This document shows, one piece after another, positions 55,115 through 63,038 of a stretch of 64,000 bases of DNA; the stretch's first letter is position 1, and each line of letters opens with the position of its first letter. The notes below the pieces were generated by a model. That model did no database searches. It saw nothing but the letters and a program-made list of their open reading frames with translations, and was not told the origin of the DNA. The position numbers were made by a program, and so were the translations under genes. The stretch lies in NCBI GenBank assembly GCA_903913285.1, contig CAIWKO010000066.1, positions 1-64,000 of the forward strand, read 5' to 3'. This DNA comes from an uncultured Bacteroidales bacterium. GTDB taxonomy: Bacteria; Bacteroidota; Bacteroidia; Bacteroidales; CAIWKO01.

Positions 55115-55652
55115 AAGTGTTAATTTTAAGTACATCTTCTGTAGTCTTGCGTTTCTTCTCGCGTATGGCGTCGTCCTGCGGGTAGCCCAGCGTGATGATG
55201 AGGCCTATGCGTTTCTTTTTGGGTATATTGAGCAGCGCGGCTATCTTTTTTTCATTAAACCAGCCCAGCATGCAGGTTCCCAAACCCAGTTCGGCAGCCT
55301 GCAGGCAAAAATGTTCGGCAGCTATGCCCACGTCCATCAGGTAAAAGTCTTTGTCTTTGATGCGGCCGCCTATCTGCGACACCAGCGTGGGCCGCTCCAT
55401 CACCAGCACCACCACCACGGGCGCTTCGGGAACAAATTTGTTGAACTGCACCACCGCGTTGTAGGTTTCGCGCGCCACTTTGTTCTTCAGCTCCGGGTCG
55501 GTCAGCACCACGAACTTCCACGGCTGCGAGTTGCAGGCCGAAGGCGCCAGGCGGGCAGCTTCTATACATTGGTCTATCTTTTCGGGCTCAACGGCGCGCG
55601 GCGCGTATTTGCGCACGCTCTGACGCGTCTTCACCAGTTCTAAAAAGTTCAT
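55107..55652 (-). CDS. nitroreductase-family flavoprotein
   Basis: Protein of 181 aa with the nitroreductase start FLELVKTRQSVRKYAPR, the segment RLAPSACNSQPWKFVV and a C-terminal ITLGYPQD. An FMN-binding oxidoreductase of unknown substrate. It is coupled by a 4-bp overlap to the YcxB-like gene upstream and by 8 bp to the PGK-like gene downstream, so the three form one operon. Confidence 0.9.
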   Translation of the reverse strand: MNFLELVKTRQSVRKYAPRAVEPEKIDQCIEAARLAPSACNSQPWKFVVLTDPELKNKVARETYNAVVQFNKFVPEAPVVVVLVMERPTLVSQIGGRIKDKDFYLMDVGIAAEHFCLQAAELGLGTCMLGWFNEKKIAALLNIPKKKRIGLIITLGYPQDDAIREKKRKTTEDVLKINTYD

Positions 55653-56176
55653 TTGGGTTCCTTGGTTTTGATCTTAGCTTTTATCCATTGCCTCAGCGTT
55701 TCGTATTCCTCGTCGGTAAAGTAATGTTTCGGAAACATGCTAAACCTGAATTTGTTCGGATATATCATCGTCACCAGCGGGGTGATCATGGCCGACTGAT
55801 AGAACTCCCAGTTGTTCTGGCTGTTCACGTTTTCCGACTTCACCTCTATGCGTTCGGCCGTGAAAGTGTAGTGGAAGGGTTTTTTGAAGTCGGGCATTTT
55901 GTTATACATGCGTTTGCCTATCGAGCGCAGGTTGTAGAAATACAGCAGGGCTATCAACACGCCGTAGCACAACAAGAACCATGCGGCCCAGTTGGTGTAG
56001 GTGGTGGCTCTGCTGTAGAACTGAACCGCCAGCAAAAACAAGCCGATCAGAAACGAAATGCCGCCCACTATCAGCAACATGCGGCTGCGCAGCGGGTAGG
56101 CCTTGCGATAATGCACAGAGTAGGCCAACTGCAGATCGTCGGGCGTGAATTGTATAGTTTTTTCAATGGTTTCCAT
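55649..56176 (-). CDS. YcxB-like membrane protein
   Basis: Protein of 175 aa: a short N-terminal soluble part, two membrane helices (about residues 33-53 and 62-82) and a C-terminal PH-like beta domain including YTFTAERIEVKSEN, as in YcxB-family proteins. Function unknown. The ATG at 56176 (METIEKT) is preferred over an upstream start at 56239, whose extra residues are unlike the family. Confidence 0.75.
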   Translation of the reverse strand: METIEKTIQFTPDDLQLAYSVHYRKAYPLRSRMLLIVGGISFLIGLFLLAVQFYSRATTYTNWAAWFLLCYGVLIALLYFYNLRSIGKRMYNKMPDFKKPFHYTFTAERIEVKSENVNSQNNWEFYQSAMITPLVTMIYPNKFRFSMFPKHYFTDEEYETLRQWIKAKIKTKEPK

Positions 56177-56623
56177 ATAGGGTTTTGATTGGTTGAAGGT
56201 TATGCCCCTGTTCAACACAGGGCTTAATAGCCTCAACATAAGTATACAAAATTAGGTAAAAAAGCAAAGCAATAAAAAATAATTCTTGACGAATTCAGAC
56301 AGGTATATATGCTTTTTCGAGCGAAGTCGAGAATTGTCCTTTCGAGCGGAGTCGAGAAACATCTTCGAACGTAGTCAGGACAGTTTTTCGAGCGGAGTCG
56401 AGAAACATTTCAAGCGGAGTCGGAATTGTCCTTTCAAGCGGAGTCGAGAAACATTTCGAGCGAAGCCGATTGAAAGAATTATATTTCGAAGTGCGACACA
56501 TCGATGATTCTTTCTCTTTTTTGGGCGCCTCCGCCCACCGGCGGATCGGGCTGTCCGCTCATAGTCCTCGCTACGCTGCGGGTTTTCCACTTCTGTCCCT
56601 CACGCGGAGGCAAACAGCCGTCC
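56177..56623. other. gene-free stretch with dispersed repeats at the edge of the defence island
   Basis: No credible gene. It holds the seven-copy repeat at 56314-56474 and then a GC-rich segment (56520-56620) with a short inverted repeat around CGCCCACCGGCGG. This composition differs sharply from both flanking genes and marks the boundary between housekeeping genes and the defence genes. Confidence 0.6.
56314..56474. repeat. seven degenerate copies of a TTTCGAGCGGAGTCGAGAA repeat
   Basis: Seven head-to-tail copies with period about 21-25 nt, variously TTCGAGCGGAGTCGAGAAAC, TTCAAGCGGAGTCG and TTCGAGCGAAGTCGAG. The unit is partly self-complementary (TTCGAGCG and TCGAGAA ends), so each copy can form a small hairpin. 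There are no unique spacers of CRISPR type. Confidence 0.85.
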
Positions 56624-57319
56624 TCATGCCAATAATCTTTCCAGTTTCATCTTCCACTTTTCCCAATCAGGCATTTCTTTTTCCTGTAAGTCAATAAACT
56701 TGTGGGTATGGTCGTGATGGATCAGATGACATAACTCATGGATCATCACATATTCAATGCAGGCTTTTGGAGCTTTGATCAACTCTGGATTCAAAATGAT
56801 TTTTCCTTTGGGTGTGCAACTGCCCCAACGCGTAGGCATTTCTCTTAAAACAATGGAACTGGGTTCAACTTTGTACTTCTTAAATCTCTCTATCAGAGGT
56901 TTTGCAATTATGTTGAACTTCGTTCTGGCGTTTTGCAGGTACCATTCCGAGACTAATTGTTTGGCCCTTGGTTTATTTGCTGTTTGTACTTCAATAAATT
57001 GTCCTTTGAGTTTAATAGATTCTGGCGTAACATATGATATCTTCAAACGGTATTGCCTGCCCAAATACAAATGAGTTTCACCACTAATGTATTTACGTGG
57101 TGGTGTCTTTGGATAGAATGAAAGAAAAAAACTCTGTTGCCTGATGATCCAGGGCGCTTTCTTTAGCAATTTCTCTTTTACTTTTTCCATGGACGTGTCA
57201 AGCGGAGCTCTTACCATCACCAGAAAATCAGGTGTAACCGTAATGCCTAAAGATTTTCTTTCAGAATATTCCAGAAGAAAGTCAATTCGTTTGCTTCCGA
57301 ATAGGATAAAATCTGTCAT
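56624..57319 (-). CDS. YgjP-like zinc metallopeptidase (M48/DUF45 family)
   Basis: Protein of 231 aa with the zinc motif HELCH (His194, Glu195, His198) followed by His206 in HHDHTHKF, and the family pattern MPTRWGSCTPKGKIILNPEL. YgjP-like genes often follow hsdR in type I restriction loci; the role there is not established. The ATG at 57319 overlaps the hsdR stop by 4 bp (ATGA), so it is coupled to hsdR; an in-frame TTG at 57352 is an alternative. Confidence 0.92.
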   Translation of the reverse strand: MTDFILFGSKRIDFLLEYSERKSLGITVTPDFLVMVRAPLDTSMEKVKEKLLKKAPWIIRQQSFFLSFYPKTPPRKYISGETHLYLGRQYRLKISYVTPESIKLKGQFIEVQTANKPRAKQLVSEWYLQNARTKFNIIAKPLIERFKKYKVEPSSIVLREMPTRWGSCTPKGKIILNPELIKAPKACIEYVMIHELCHLIHHDHTHKFIDLQEKEMPDWEKWKMKLERLLA

Positions 57320-60300
57320 TTCTTGTAGCGGATTTTGGCAACATTTACACAATTCTCTGCAATGCGGTCAATTTCCTCAAAACTCATTTCCAGATGATAT
57401 TTGTCCCGTACTTCATCAATCAGATAATCACCGATCTGATGCATCATTCGTTTAGGAATATCCACTTCATTCTGCCAATTCACTTTCAAAAGTTTTTGAA
57501 TAATCTCATCTATTTCTAAAGCCGTATTACTTGAAATTAATTTTCGAGTTTCAACATCTTTCAATTTGGAATTCAATTCTTCATTGGTGATTCCATAAAA
57601 TGCTTTTGCTACATCGGCATGTTGCAATGAAACTGGAATATCACTGTCGGTACGTGTCAACACATTGTTCATTATATCTTTAACGCGATTCAGGTATTCA
57701 GCTTCGCTGATTCTCCTTCTTTCGTAATCTTCGATAGTTTCGCGTAACATTTGTGAAAACTTCTTATAAAATGCAGGATCTTCATCCATCTTTTCAGTAA
57801 TGTGTTTTGCAGTGCGGCTGGCAATCTTGTCAGCCTTGGCTGCTTTTCCTACAGTGTTCTCTATTTCTTGTTGAAATTTCTCTTTATCAAAAATGTTAAC
57901 CAATTCGGTTATGGTTTCCACCCCTTCGCTTTGAATATGGGTGTCAATCAGTTTTTGAATCTGCCCTTCATATTGTTTGTAATCCACTACATCTGAGTAA
58001 CGTTGCAAAACAGCAGTCCTCAATCGAATAAAAAATGCCAGATCATCTTTATACTGTTGAATGCTTCTTTTATCTGTGTTTTTATGAAAGTCAATAGAGG
58101 AGAAAGCCAACTTCAGGATTTTAGCAAACGCTGCCAACTTATCGTAAAACAAAACCCTGATGGCTTCATCACGTAACAGCAATTGATAGGCTTCGGCATC
58201 CCTTTTGTTTGTAATGGGTTTGAAAATGTCCCACAACTCCGAATGTTTCTGTGGCAACTTTTTTATTTCTTCCTTGATGTTGGTGAGTGTTCCTAACAGA
58301 TCATCATTATCAAAATCGGTAAACGACGAATACATTTCCAAAGCTTCGTCCAACTGCTCTATCACCCCGTAATAGTCAATAATGTAACCGTAATCCTTAT
58401 CCGGATAAACACGGTTCACTCTGGCAATGGCCTGCAACAAACTATGTCCCTGCAAATTTCTCGTGAGATACAAAACGGTGTTTTTGGGTTCATCAAATCC
58501 TGTCAGCAGTTTGTCCACTACAATAATTATTTCGGGCCTGTCCGATTTTTTAAAACGGTTGATAAGGTTTTTCTGATATTTAGAGGGTGTGCCATGCTCC
58601 TCCATCATCTTTTTCCAGAATATTTTCACCTTGTTGGTCGATTCTGCATAAGCGCTGTCTTCGCCTTCCCGTTCATCGGGAGGAGAAATCAAAACTTCGG
58701 TGCTTACAATTCCTATTTCATCCAGAAAGGTTTTGTATTTAATAGCTGCATCTTTACTTTGGGTAACCAATTGCCCTTTAAATGGCGTTTTGTGTTGAAA
58801 ATTATCGCGGAAATGGTAGCTGATGTCCCAACTGATAGCATAAATTTTTTGCTCGGCAACATTCAATTGGTCTGCTCTCGAAAATTTCCTTTTCAGGTCT
58901 GCTTTCTGATAATCCGTCAACGGTTCCGATATGTTGGCAAAAAAAGTATCCAGCGGACTTTCGTTTACGATCTGTCTGGCAAATCGTCCCTCATACAAAA
59001 GCGGAACTACGGCCTTGTCCTTCACCGCCTGATCAACGGTATAGGTGTCTATCATTCCTCCGAATTTGCTTGCCGTGCTTTTATCTTTTTTAAAGAGCGG
59101 CGTGCCGGTGAATGCAATAAAACAGGCATTGGGCAATGTCTTTTGCATTTCAATGTTGAATGTACCGTGCTGCGACCTGTGTCCTTCATCTACCAACACA
59201 AAAATATCGTGGCTTTCCAAAGGCTTTGTAATTTTTTTAACAGCGGCTTCAAATTTATTGATCACCGTGGTTACCACTGCATCGCTTTTGCTTTCGAGCA
59301 GTTCGACCAGTCGTTGCCCTGTGCTGGCATTATCGGCAAACATGCCGCATTTGCGAAATGTACCTGTAATCTGCTCGTCCAGATCAATACGGTCGGTAAC
59401 CAATATGATCTTAGGGTTCAGTATTCGTTTTTCCAATGCAATGGCTTGTGCCAGCATGACCATGGTCAACGATTTTCCGCTGCCTTGTGTATGCCAAACA
59501 ACTCCACCGATTCGTTTGCCTTCCTCTATCTGCAAAATCCTCTGCATCGATTTTTTGATAACGAAGTATTGCTGATACCGGGCTATCTTTTTTTCGCCAT
59601 TGTCGAACAAAATAAAATTGTAAATTAAATCCATCAGCCGTTCTGGTCTGCACAAATTGTAGAGGTATTCATCCTGTTTGGTAGGTTCCACGATTTCGCT
59701 TTCCAGTGCGTCAAAGTGCGAACGTACGTACCGAAATCGTTCTGCAAACAATTTGTTCTTCTGTTCTATAGGTAAGGTTTTATTTTTTAGTTCGCGCAAG
59801 GTGCTTTTATAATTTTCTTCTTCCTCTTTGTTTTCAAACTTCTCATTCCAAATGGCCCAAAACTCTTCTGTCGTTCCGTTGGTGGCATATTTGGCTGTAT
59901 CCGTTGCAAGGCTCAGCAAACTTTGTGCATACACATACAAACTGCGTATGCCATCGTCCTGCTGACTGCGCAAATGCTGACTGATAGCCTGACTCAGAGG
60001 GTCTTTCATGTCGGGTCGCTTGCATTCGATGATGCAAACGGGAATGCCATTGATGAACAATACCAGATCGGGACGGTAATGCTCATGACTGGTGCTGCGC
60101 ATAACGCTATATTCTTCGGTTACATGAAATACGTTGTTGTCCTGATTCTTCCAGTCAATGTAATGCATTGGAAAACTTTTTTTGTCGCCATCTATGCTTT
60201 GTTCCAGATCGATTCCCAGTGTAAGGCGGTTGTAAACGGTTTCGCAGGCGGCTATGTAGCCTTCGTTCATGGGAAGGTCTTTCAATGCCAGAATGCCGTT

Positions 60301-60528
60301 TTCAATATTGGCTTCCGAAAACAGTCTGATGTTGCTGCTGCTTTTCTTAATACTGTTTATTTCGTTTAACTGCTTACGCAACACTTTTTCCAGTATCACA
60401 TTGCTGGTTTTGTTGCCTCTCAGTTCCAATGCTTCCTCAGGGCTGAGGTATTGATATCCCAGCTTTTGCAACAGAGCAAGGGCTGGTATTTGGCTGATAT
60501 GGTCTTCTTTAAATGAGGGTGTTTCCAT
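57316..60528 (-). CDS. hsdR: type I restriction endonuclease subunit R
   Basis: Motor-nuclease subunit of 1070 aa. It has an N-terminal HsdR nuclease domain with the PD-ExK residues Asp154, Glu168 and Lys170 (YRPDLVLF, IIECK), a superfamily 2 translocase with Walker A TQGSGKS (347-353) and DEGH (447-450), and a C-terminal helical domain. Full length, no visible damage. Its partners HsdM and HsdS are not in the window and may lie beyond 64000. The first 11 codons are duplicated at 61488-61520. Confidence 0.95.
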   Translation of the reverse strand: METPSFKEDHISQIPALALLQKLGYQYLSPEEALELRGNKTSNVILEKVLRKQLNEINSIKKSSSNIRLFSEANIENGILALKDLPMNEGYIAACETVYNRLTLGIDLEQSIDGDKKSFPMHYIDWKNQDNNVFHVTEEYSVMRSTSHEHYRPDLVLFINGIPVCIIECKRPDMKDPLSQAISQHLRSQQDDGIRSLYVYAQSLLSLATDTAKYATNGTTEEFWAIWNEKFENKEEEENYKSTLRELKNKTLPIEQKNKLFAERFRYVRSHFDALESEIVEPTKQDEYLYNLCRPERLMDLIYNFILFDNGEKKIARYQQYFVIKKSMQRILQIEEGKRIGGVVWHTQGSGKSLTMVMLAQAIALEKRILNPKIILVTDRIDLDEQITGTFRKCGMFADNASTGQRLVELLESKSDAVVTTVINKFEAAVKKITKPLESHDIFVLVDEGHRSQHGTFNIEMQKTLPNACFIAFTGTPLFKKDKSTASKFGGMIDTYTVDQAVKDKAVVPLLYEGRFARQIVNESPLDTFFANISEPLTDYQKADLKRKFSRADQLNVAEQKIYAISWDISYHFRDNFQHKTPFKGQLVTQSKDAAIKYKTFLDEIGIVSTEVLISPPDEREGEDSAYAESTNKVKIFWKKMMEEHGTPSKYQKNLINRFKKSDRPEIIIVVDKLLTGFDEPKNTVLYLTRNLQGHSLLQAIARVNRVYPDKDYGYIIDYYGVIEQLDEALEMYSSFTDFDNDDLLGTLTNIKEEIKKLPQKHSELWDIFKPITNKRDAEAYQLLLRDEAIRVLFYDKLAAFAKILKLAFSSIDFHKNTDKRSIQQYKDDLAFFIRLRTAVLQRYSDVVDYKQYEGQIQKLIDTHIQSEGVETITELVNIFDKEKFQQEIENTVGKAAKADKIASRTAKHITEKMDEDPAFYKKFSQMLRETIEDYERRRISEAEYLNRVKDIMNNVLTRTDSDIPVSLQHADVAKAFYGITNEELNSKLKDVETRKLISSNTALEIDEIIQKLLKVNWQNEVDIPKRMMHQIGDYLIDEVRDKYHLEMSFEEIDRIAENCVNVAKIRYKK

Positions 60529-60530
60529 AT
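60496..60530. repeat. 35-bp direct repeat, copy 1 (start of hsdR)
   Basis: Identical over 35 bp to 61488-61522. This copy contains the hsdR ATG and the first ten complete codons. The two copies bracket the DUF3800 gene and the candidate small RNA (spacing 992 bp). Confidence 0.95.
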
Positions 60531-60545
60531 TTTTTTATAAAAACT

Positions 60546-60577
60546 TGCTTTTTGAAATAATTTGTTCGTATATTTGC
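60546..60577 (+). promoter_or_regulatory. Bacteroidota-type promoter facing away from hsdR
   Basis: TTG (60546-60548), a 21-bp spacer and TATATTTG (60570-60577) match the consensus exactly on the plus strand. No plus-strand protein gene follows; the transcript would run into the terminator at 60669-60698. Confidence 0.6.
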
Positions 60578-60583
60578 ATTGTC

Positions 60584-60698
60584 ATTTCTCTCGGGAAAAA
60601 GACTTGGTTGGCCGCATTACCGTATTTGCAGCAAAGATTTTTGGACCGGGGTGTCCCCGATCGGCGAAAAGCTCAACGTAAGTTGGGCTTTTTGTTTT
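60584..60698 (+). ncRNA. candidate small RNA, about 115 nt
   Basis: Bounded by a consensus promoter and an intrinsic terminator. Internal structure includes a short stem ACCGGGG/CCCCGATC around TGT (about 60645-60661). Its 3' end is antisense to the last codons of the DUF3800 gene. I recognise no RNA family, and it might instead be a remnant of a dispersed element. The start is estimated from the -7 position. Confidence 0.4.
60669..60698 (+). terminator. intrinsic terminator of the candidate small RNA
   Basis: AAGCTCAAC (60669-60677) pairs with GTTGGGCTT (60682-60690), with one G-T pair, around a GTAA loop and is followed by TTTGTTTT. On the minus strand the same hairpin could help end DUF3800 transcription. 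Confidence 0.75.
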
Positions 60699-61431
60699 AT
60701 GGAAAAATCTTAAGTCCATATCTTTTTCCGTTTTTACTGTATATCTTTTGCTCTATTAATTCAAAGGCCGGATTTGCCCTTTTGGGTTCTATTACATATC
60801 TGGCAACAGGGTAAGCTATTAAGTCGGCCAATTGCAAACCGTTGATATTTTCTTTTTTGTTTTTAAAGCTAATTTTCATCGAATATCCTTTCAATCTTTC
60901 AGATTTTACATAAGTAGTCCCCCTTGATAAAAGACGCTGAAAATGTTCTGCCAATTTTTTATCTTCTTTTTTACCCCTTTTTTCTATTATAATTTCAAGT
61001 TCTATACCTTGCTTCTTTTTTTCATCCAGATAAAAAACGGTTCGCTCAACCATAAACGATAATGCAATTTCATAAACATCATCCGATAACCTCCCGAATC
61101 GGTTAATATAATAGTCTTTGCGTATTGCAGAAGCAATAATCGTATATTGATGGGTGCCAATCGCTGTATTCAAATTTTCATAAAACCATTTTTTCTTCTC
61201 TAAATCAAAAAACACACAAAATTCTTTCTCACATTTACGAATATCCCTGCTGTGAAATATTACTTCTTTGTTTTGCCAAAGGCTTTGTTTTATCCTGTTT
61301 AATGCTTGACGCAGTTGCTCATATTCTCCGGCTTCAATCAAAACACCGCATAGCAAAAAAACAGGAAAATCAGAATTAACACTGCTTAATCCATGATCAC
61401 CGCTCTCATCTATATACAGATAGTATTTCAT
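60697..61431 (-). CDS. DUF3800 protein
   Basis: Protein of 244 aa starting with the family hallmark YYLYIDESGDHG (acidic residues Asp8, Glu9, Asp12) and ending with the NGLQLADLIAYPVARYV block. DUF3800 has an RNase H-like fold with a conserved acidic set, suggesting nuclease activity, and is frequent in defence islands and mobile elements. It sits inside the 35-bp direct repeats, between the Pycsar genes and hsdR. Confidence 0.88.
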   Translation of the reverse strand: MKYYLYIDESGDHGLSSVNSDFPVFLLCGVLIEAGEYEQLRQALNRIKQSLWQNKEVIFHSRDIRKCEKEFCVFFDLEKKKWFYENLNTAIGTHQYTIIASAIRKDYYINRFGRLSDDVYEIALSFMVERTVFYLDEKKKQGIELEIIIEKRGKKEDKKLAEHFQRLLSRGTTYVKSERLKGYSMKISFKNKKENINGLQLADLIAYPVARYVIEPKRANPAFELIEQKIYSKNGKRYGLKIFP

Positions 61432-61436
61432 GTTTT

Positions 61437-61520
61437 TTAAAAGTTCTTTGTTTTCAAAAACTCAAACTGCTCTGCGGTTATCTTACCGATATGGTCTTCT
61501 TTAAATGAGGGTGTTTCCAT
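61437..61520 (-). pseudogene. 27-codon remnant carrying a duplicated hsdR start
   Basis: The open frame begins METPSFKEDHI, identical to the first 11 residues of HsdR, then continues with GKITAEQFEFLKTKNF and stops 5 bp before the DUF3800 start. The second part does not resemble HsdR. It is either the footprint of an insertion that duplicated the hsdR start or a leader peptide for DUF3800. The duplication itself is certain, the interpretation is not. Confidence 0.6.
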
Positions 61521-61522
61521 AT
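61488..61522. repeat. 35-bp direct repeat, copy 2
   Basis: Perfect copy of 60496-60530, in the same orientation. Flanking bases differ on both sides, so the match is sharply bounded. Confidence 0.95.
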
Positions 61523-61526
61523 ATTT

Positions 61527-61679
61527 CTAAATTGTGATGTTGAATTTATCTTTAAGCCTGCCTTTTATTGTACTGGGCTGACGTTGAAAAATATCGCTGA
61601 GTATAGAGGGCTCTATTATTTCATTTACAATTTTTTCTATCATTTTTTCTTTTTCAGAGTCATTAAATTCAATGCCCAT
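61527..61679 (-). CDS. small 50-aa protein, possible helix-turn-helix
   Basis: A short frame between the cyclase and the hsdR-start remnant: MGIEFNDSEKEKMIEKIV at the start, then LSDIFQRQPSTIKGRLKDKF near the end. The second part resembles the compact HTH seen in small proteins of the AxxFxRxxSAIxSRL type. It may regulate the locus. The start codon follows an in-frame stop, and the stop lies 7 bp before the METPSF remnant. Family unproven. Confidence 0.5.
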   Translation of the reverse strand: MGIEFNDSEKEKMIEKIVNEIIEPSILSDIFQRQPSTIKGRLKDKFNITI

Positions 61680-61777
61680 TCTGTATTTCTCATATTAGAT
61701 GCCTACTTTTTCCTTCGGAATAGGAAATTTGCGTTTCTTTTTTTCTTATTGTCACAGATTGAAAATGTTGATAAATT

Positions 61778-63037
61778 TTATCTAACATACACAGGGAAGC
61801 GTAAATTTATGTTGGGTATTGATCCTTGTTTTATTATTTTGCATAACATGTAATGGTGGCCTAAAAACTCTGCATCAACAATACATGACGTTTTATTATT
61901 ACAATCTTTAACATCCTGCTTAAGTTTATCTGCACTTTTAGCCTGTTGACCAGAGTTATTAATTTCCCATCTTACTTCCTCTTTAAATTCAGTTTTTATT
62001 CGATATTCAGAATCTCCATCCATTAATGAAAAGCGAACTTTGTATCCAATGGGAATACTATATAGGTTCTGATGATAAGAAAAGTATTGACTATTTTCAT
62101 TTTCAGCTATTTCACATTTTAATCGAATTTTTGGTACTTCAATTACTAAACTTGCATAATTGTCATTCTTGAAGAAATCAAATGATAAAAGATAATTATT
62201 CCAATCAAAATTGTATTTCTTATAGTTGTCAAATATAACATTGTCAGCAATATCGAATTTTGCAAAGGAATCGGGTAAGTCAAGTTCTGTAACAACATTT
62301 TGACCGATCATAATACCGTTTCCTACTGAAGCAGCCTGCAATTTAGCTGCTAAATCAGTATGCAAACCAGTCGTAGTTAATTCATTACAATATGAAAGAC
62401 CATAATATGACCAAATTGTTTTCTTCTCATCACCATAATCAATACCTATTCTTATCTGAGGTGCTTTTATATCACCATCGTTAAAAAATTTTGGTAAATG
62501 ATACTGCATAAAAAAAACCAATAAAGAAGCTGCATTTATAGCATTTATAACAGCATCTTTGGGGTTCATTTCTGCTCGAACAAAATATACGAAAACTCCA
62601 TCTCCCTGTAATCTTTGAATATGTCCTCCAAAGAACGAACAGACTTCAATAGCAAGGGTTAGAATTGTGTCCTTTATTTGTCTGATTTGCAACAAACTGT
62701 ACTTATTAATAAGTTTTGTTGAACCTTTAATATCAACAAACATCGAAACTGCGTAATGACTTAAATATTGATTGTGTTGAATATGTTGAAAATCAGGATG
62801 AGGACCGATTTTTGGTTCAATAAATGAGAATCTATGTGTACCAAAAAGACTTTGTAAATCATCATAGTTTACCTTTGCTACAACCTTATCTTCTTTAGAT
62901 ACTTCTATTCCTGTAGTTGAATCAGACAATGCTTTATTTAATTGCTGCTGAGAATTGCTTTCAAAACTCTTATAAAAGGTGTCATTTCCCCTTAAAATTT
63001 CATCAATTTGATTTAATTTGTTTTCAAATAATTTCAT
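61778..63037 (-). CDS. Pycsar-type class III nucleotidyl cyclase with AGS-C-like sensor domain
   Basis: Protein of 419 aa. The cyclase domain (about residues 90-270) keeps both metal-binding aspartates, Asp102 in FVDIKGSTKL and Asp146 in RLQGDGVFVYF. The VNxAAR-like helix reads TDLAAKLQAAS (227-237), so the transition-state Asn/Arg pair of adenylate cyclases is replaced by Asp and Lys. The C-terminal region (about 290-419), with EVRWEINNSGQQAK and EFLGHHYMLCKIIKQG, matches the AGS-C sensor domain. Adjacent to a PycTM effector, so it probably makes cCMP or cUMP on phage infection. Confidence 0.88.
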   Translation of the reverse strand: MKLFENKLNQIDEILRGNDTFYKSFESNSQQQLNKALSDSTTGIEVSKEDKVVAKVNYDDLQSLFGTHRFSFIEPKIGPHPDFQHIQHNQYLSHYAVSMFVDIKGSTKLINKYSLLQIRQIKDTILTLAIEVCSFFGGHIQRLQGDGVFVYFVRAEMNPKDAVINAINAASLLVFFMQYHLPKFFNDGDIKAPQIRIGIDYGDEKKTIWSYYGLSYCNELTTTGLHTDLAAKLQAASVGNGIMIGQNVVTELDLPDSFAKFDIADNVIFDNYKKYNFDWNNYLLSFDFFKNDNYASLVIEVPKIRLKCEIAENENSQYFSYHQNLYSIPIGYKVRFSLMDGDSEYRIKTEFKEEVRWEINNSGQQAKSADKLKQDVKDCNNKTSCIVDAEFLGHHYMLCKIIKQGSIPNINLRFPVYVR

Positions 63038-63038
63038 T

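Noticed and set aside
56314-56474. Possible CRISPR array
   Set aside because: Degenerate units of varying length, no spacers, no cas genes.
60545-60814. 89-aa plus-strand frame
   Set aside because: Its start lies within the -33 promoter element, and it runs through a terminator and into the antisense of the DUF3800 gene.
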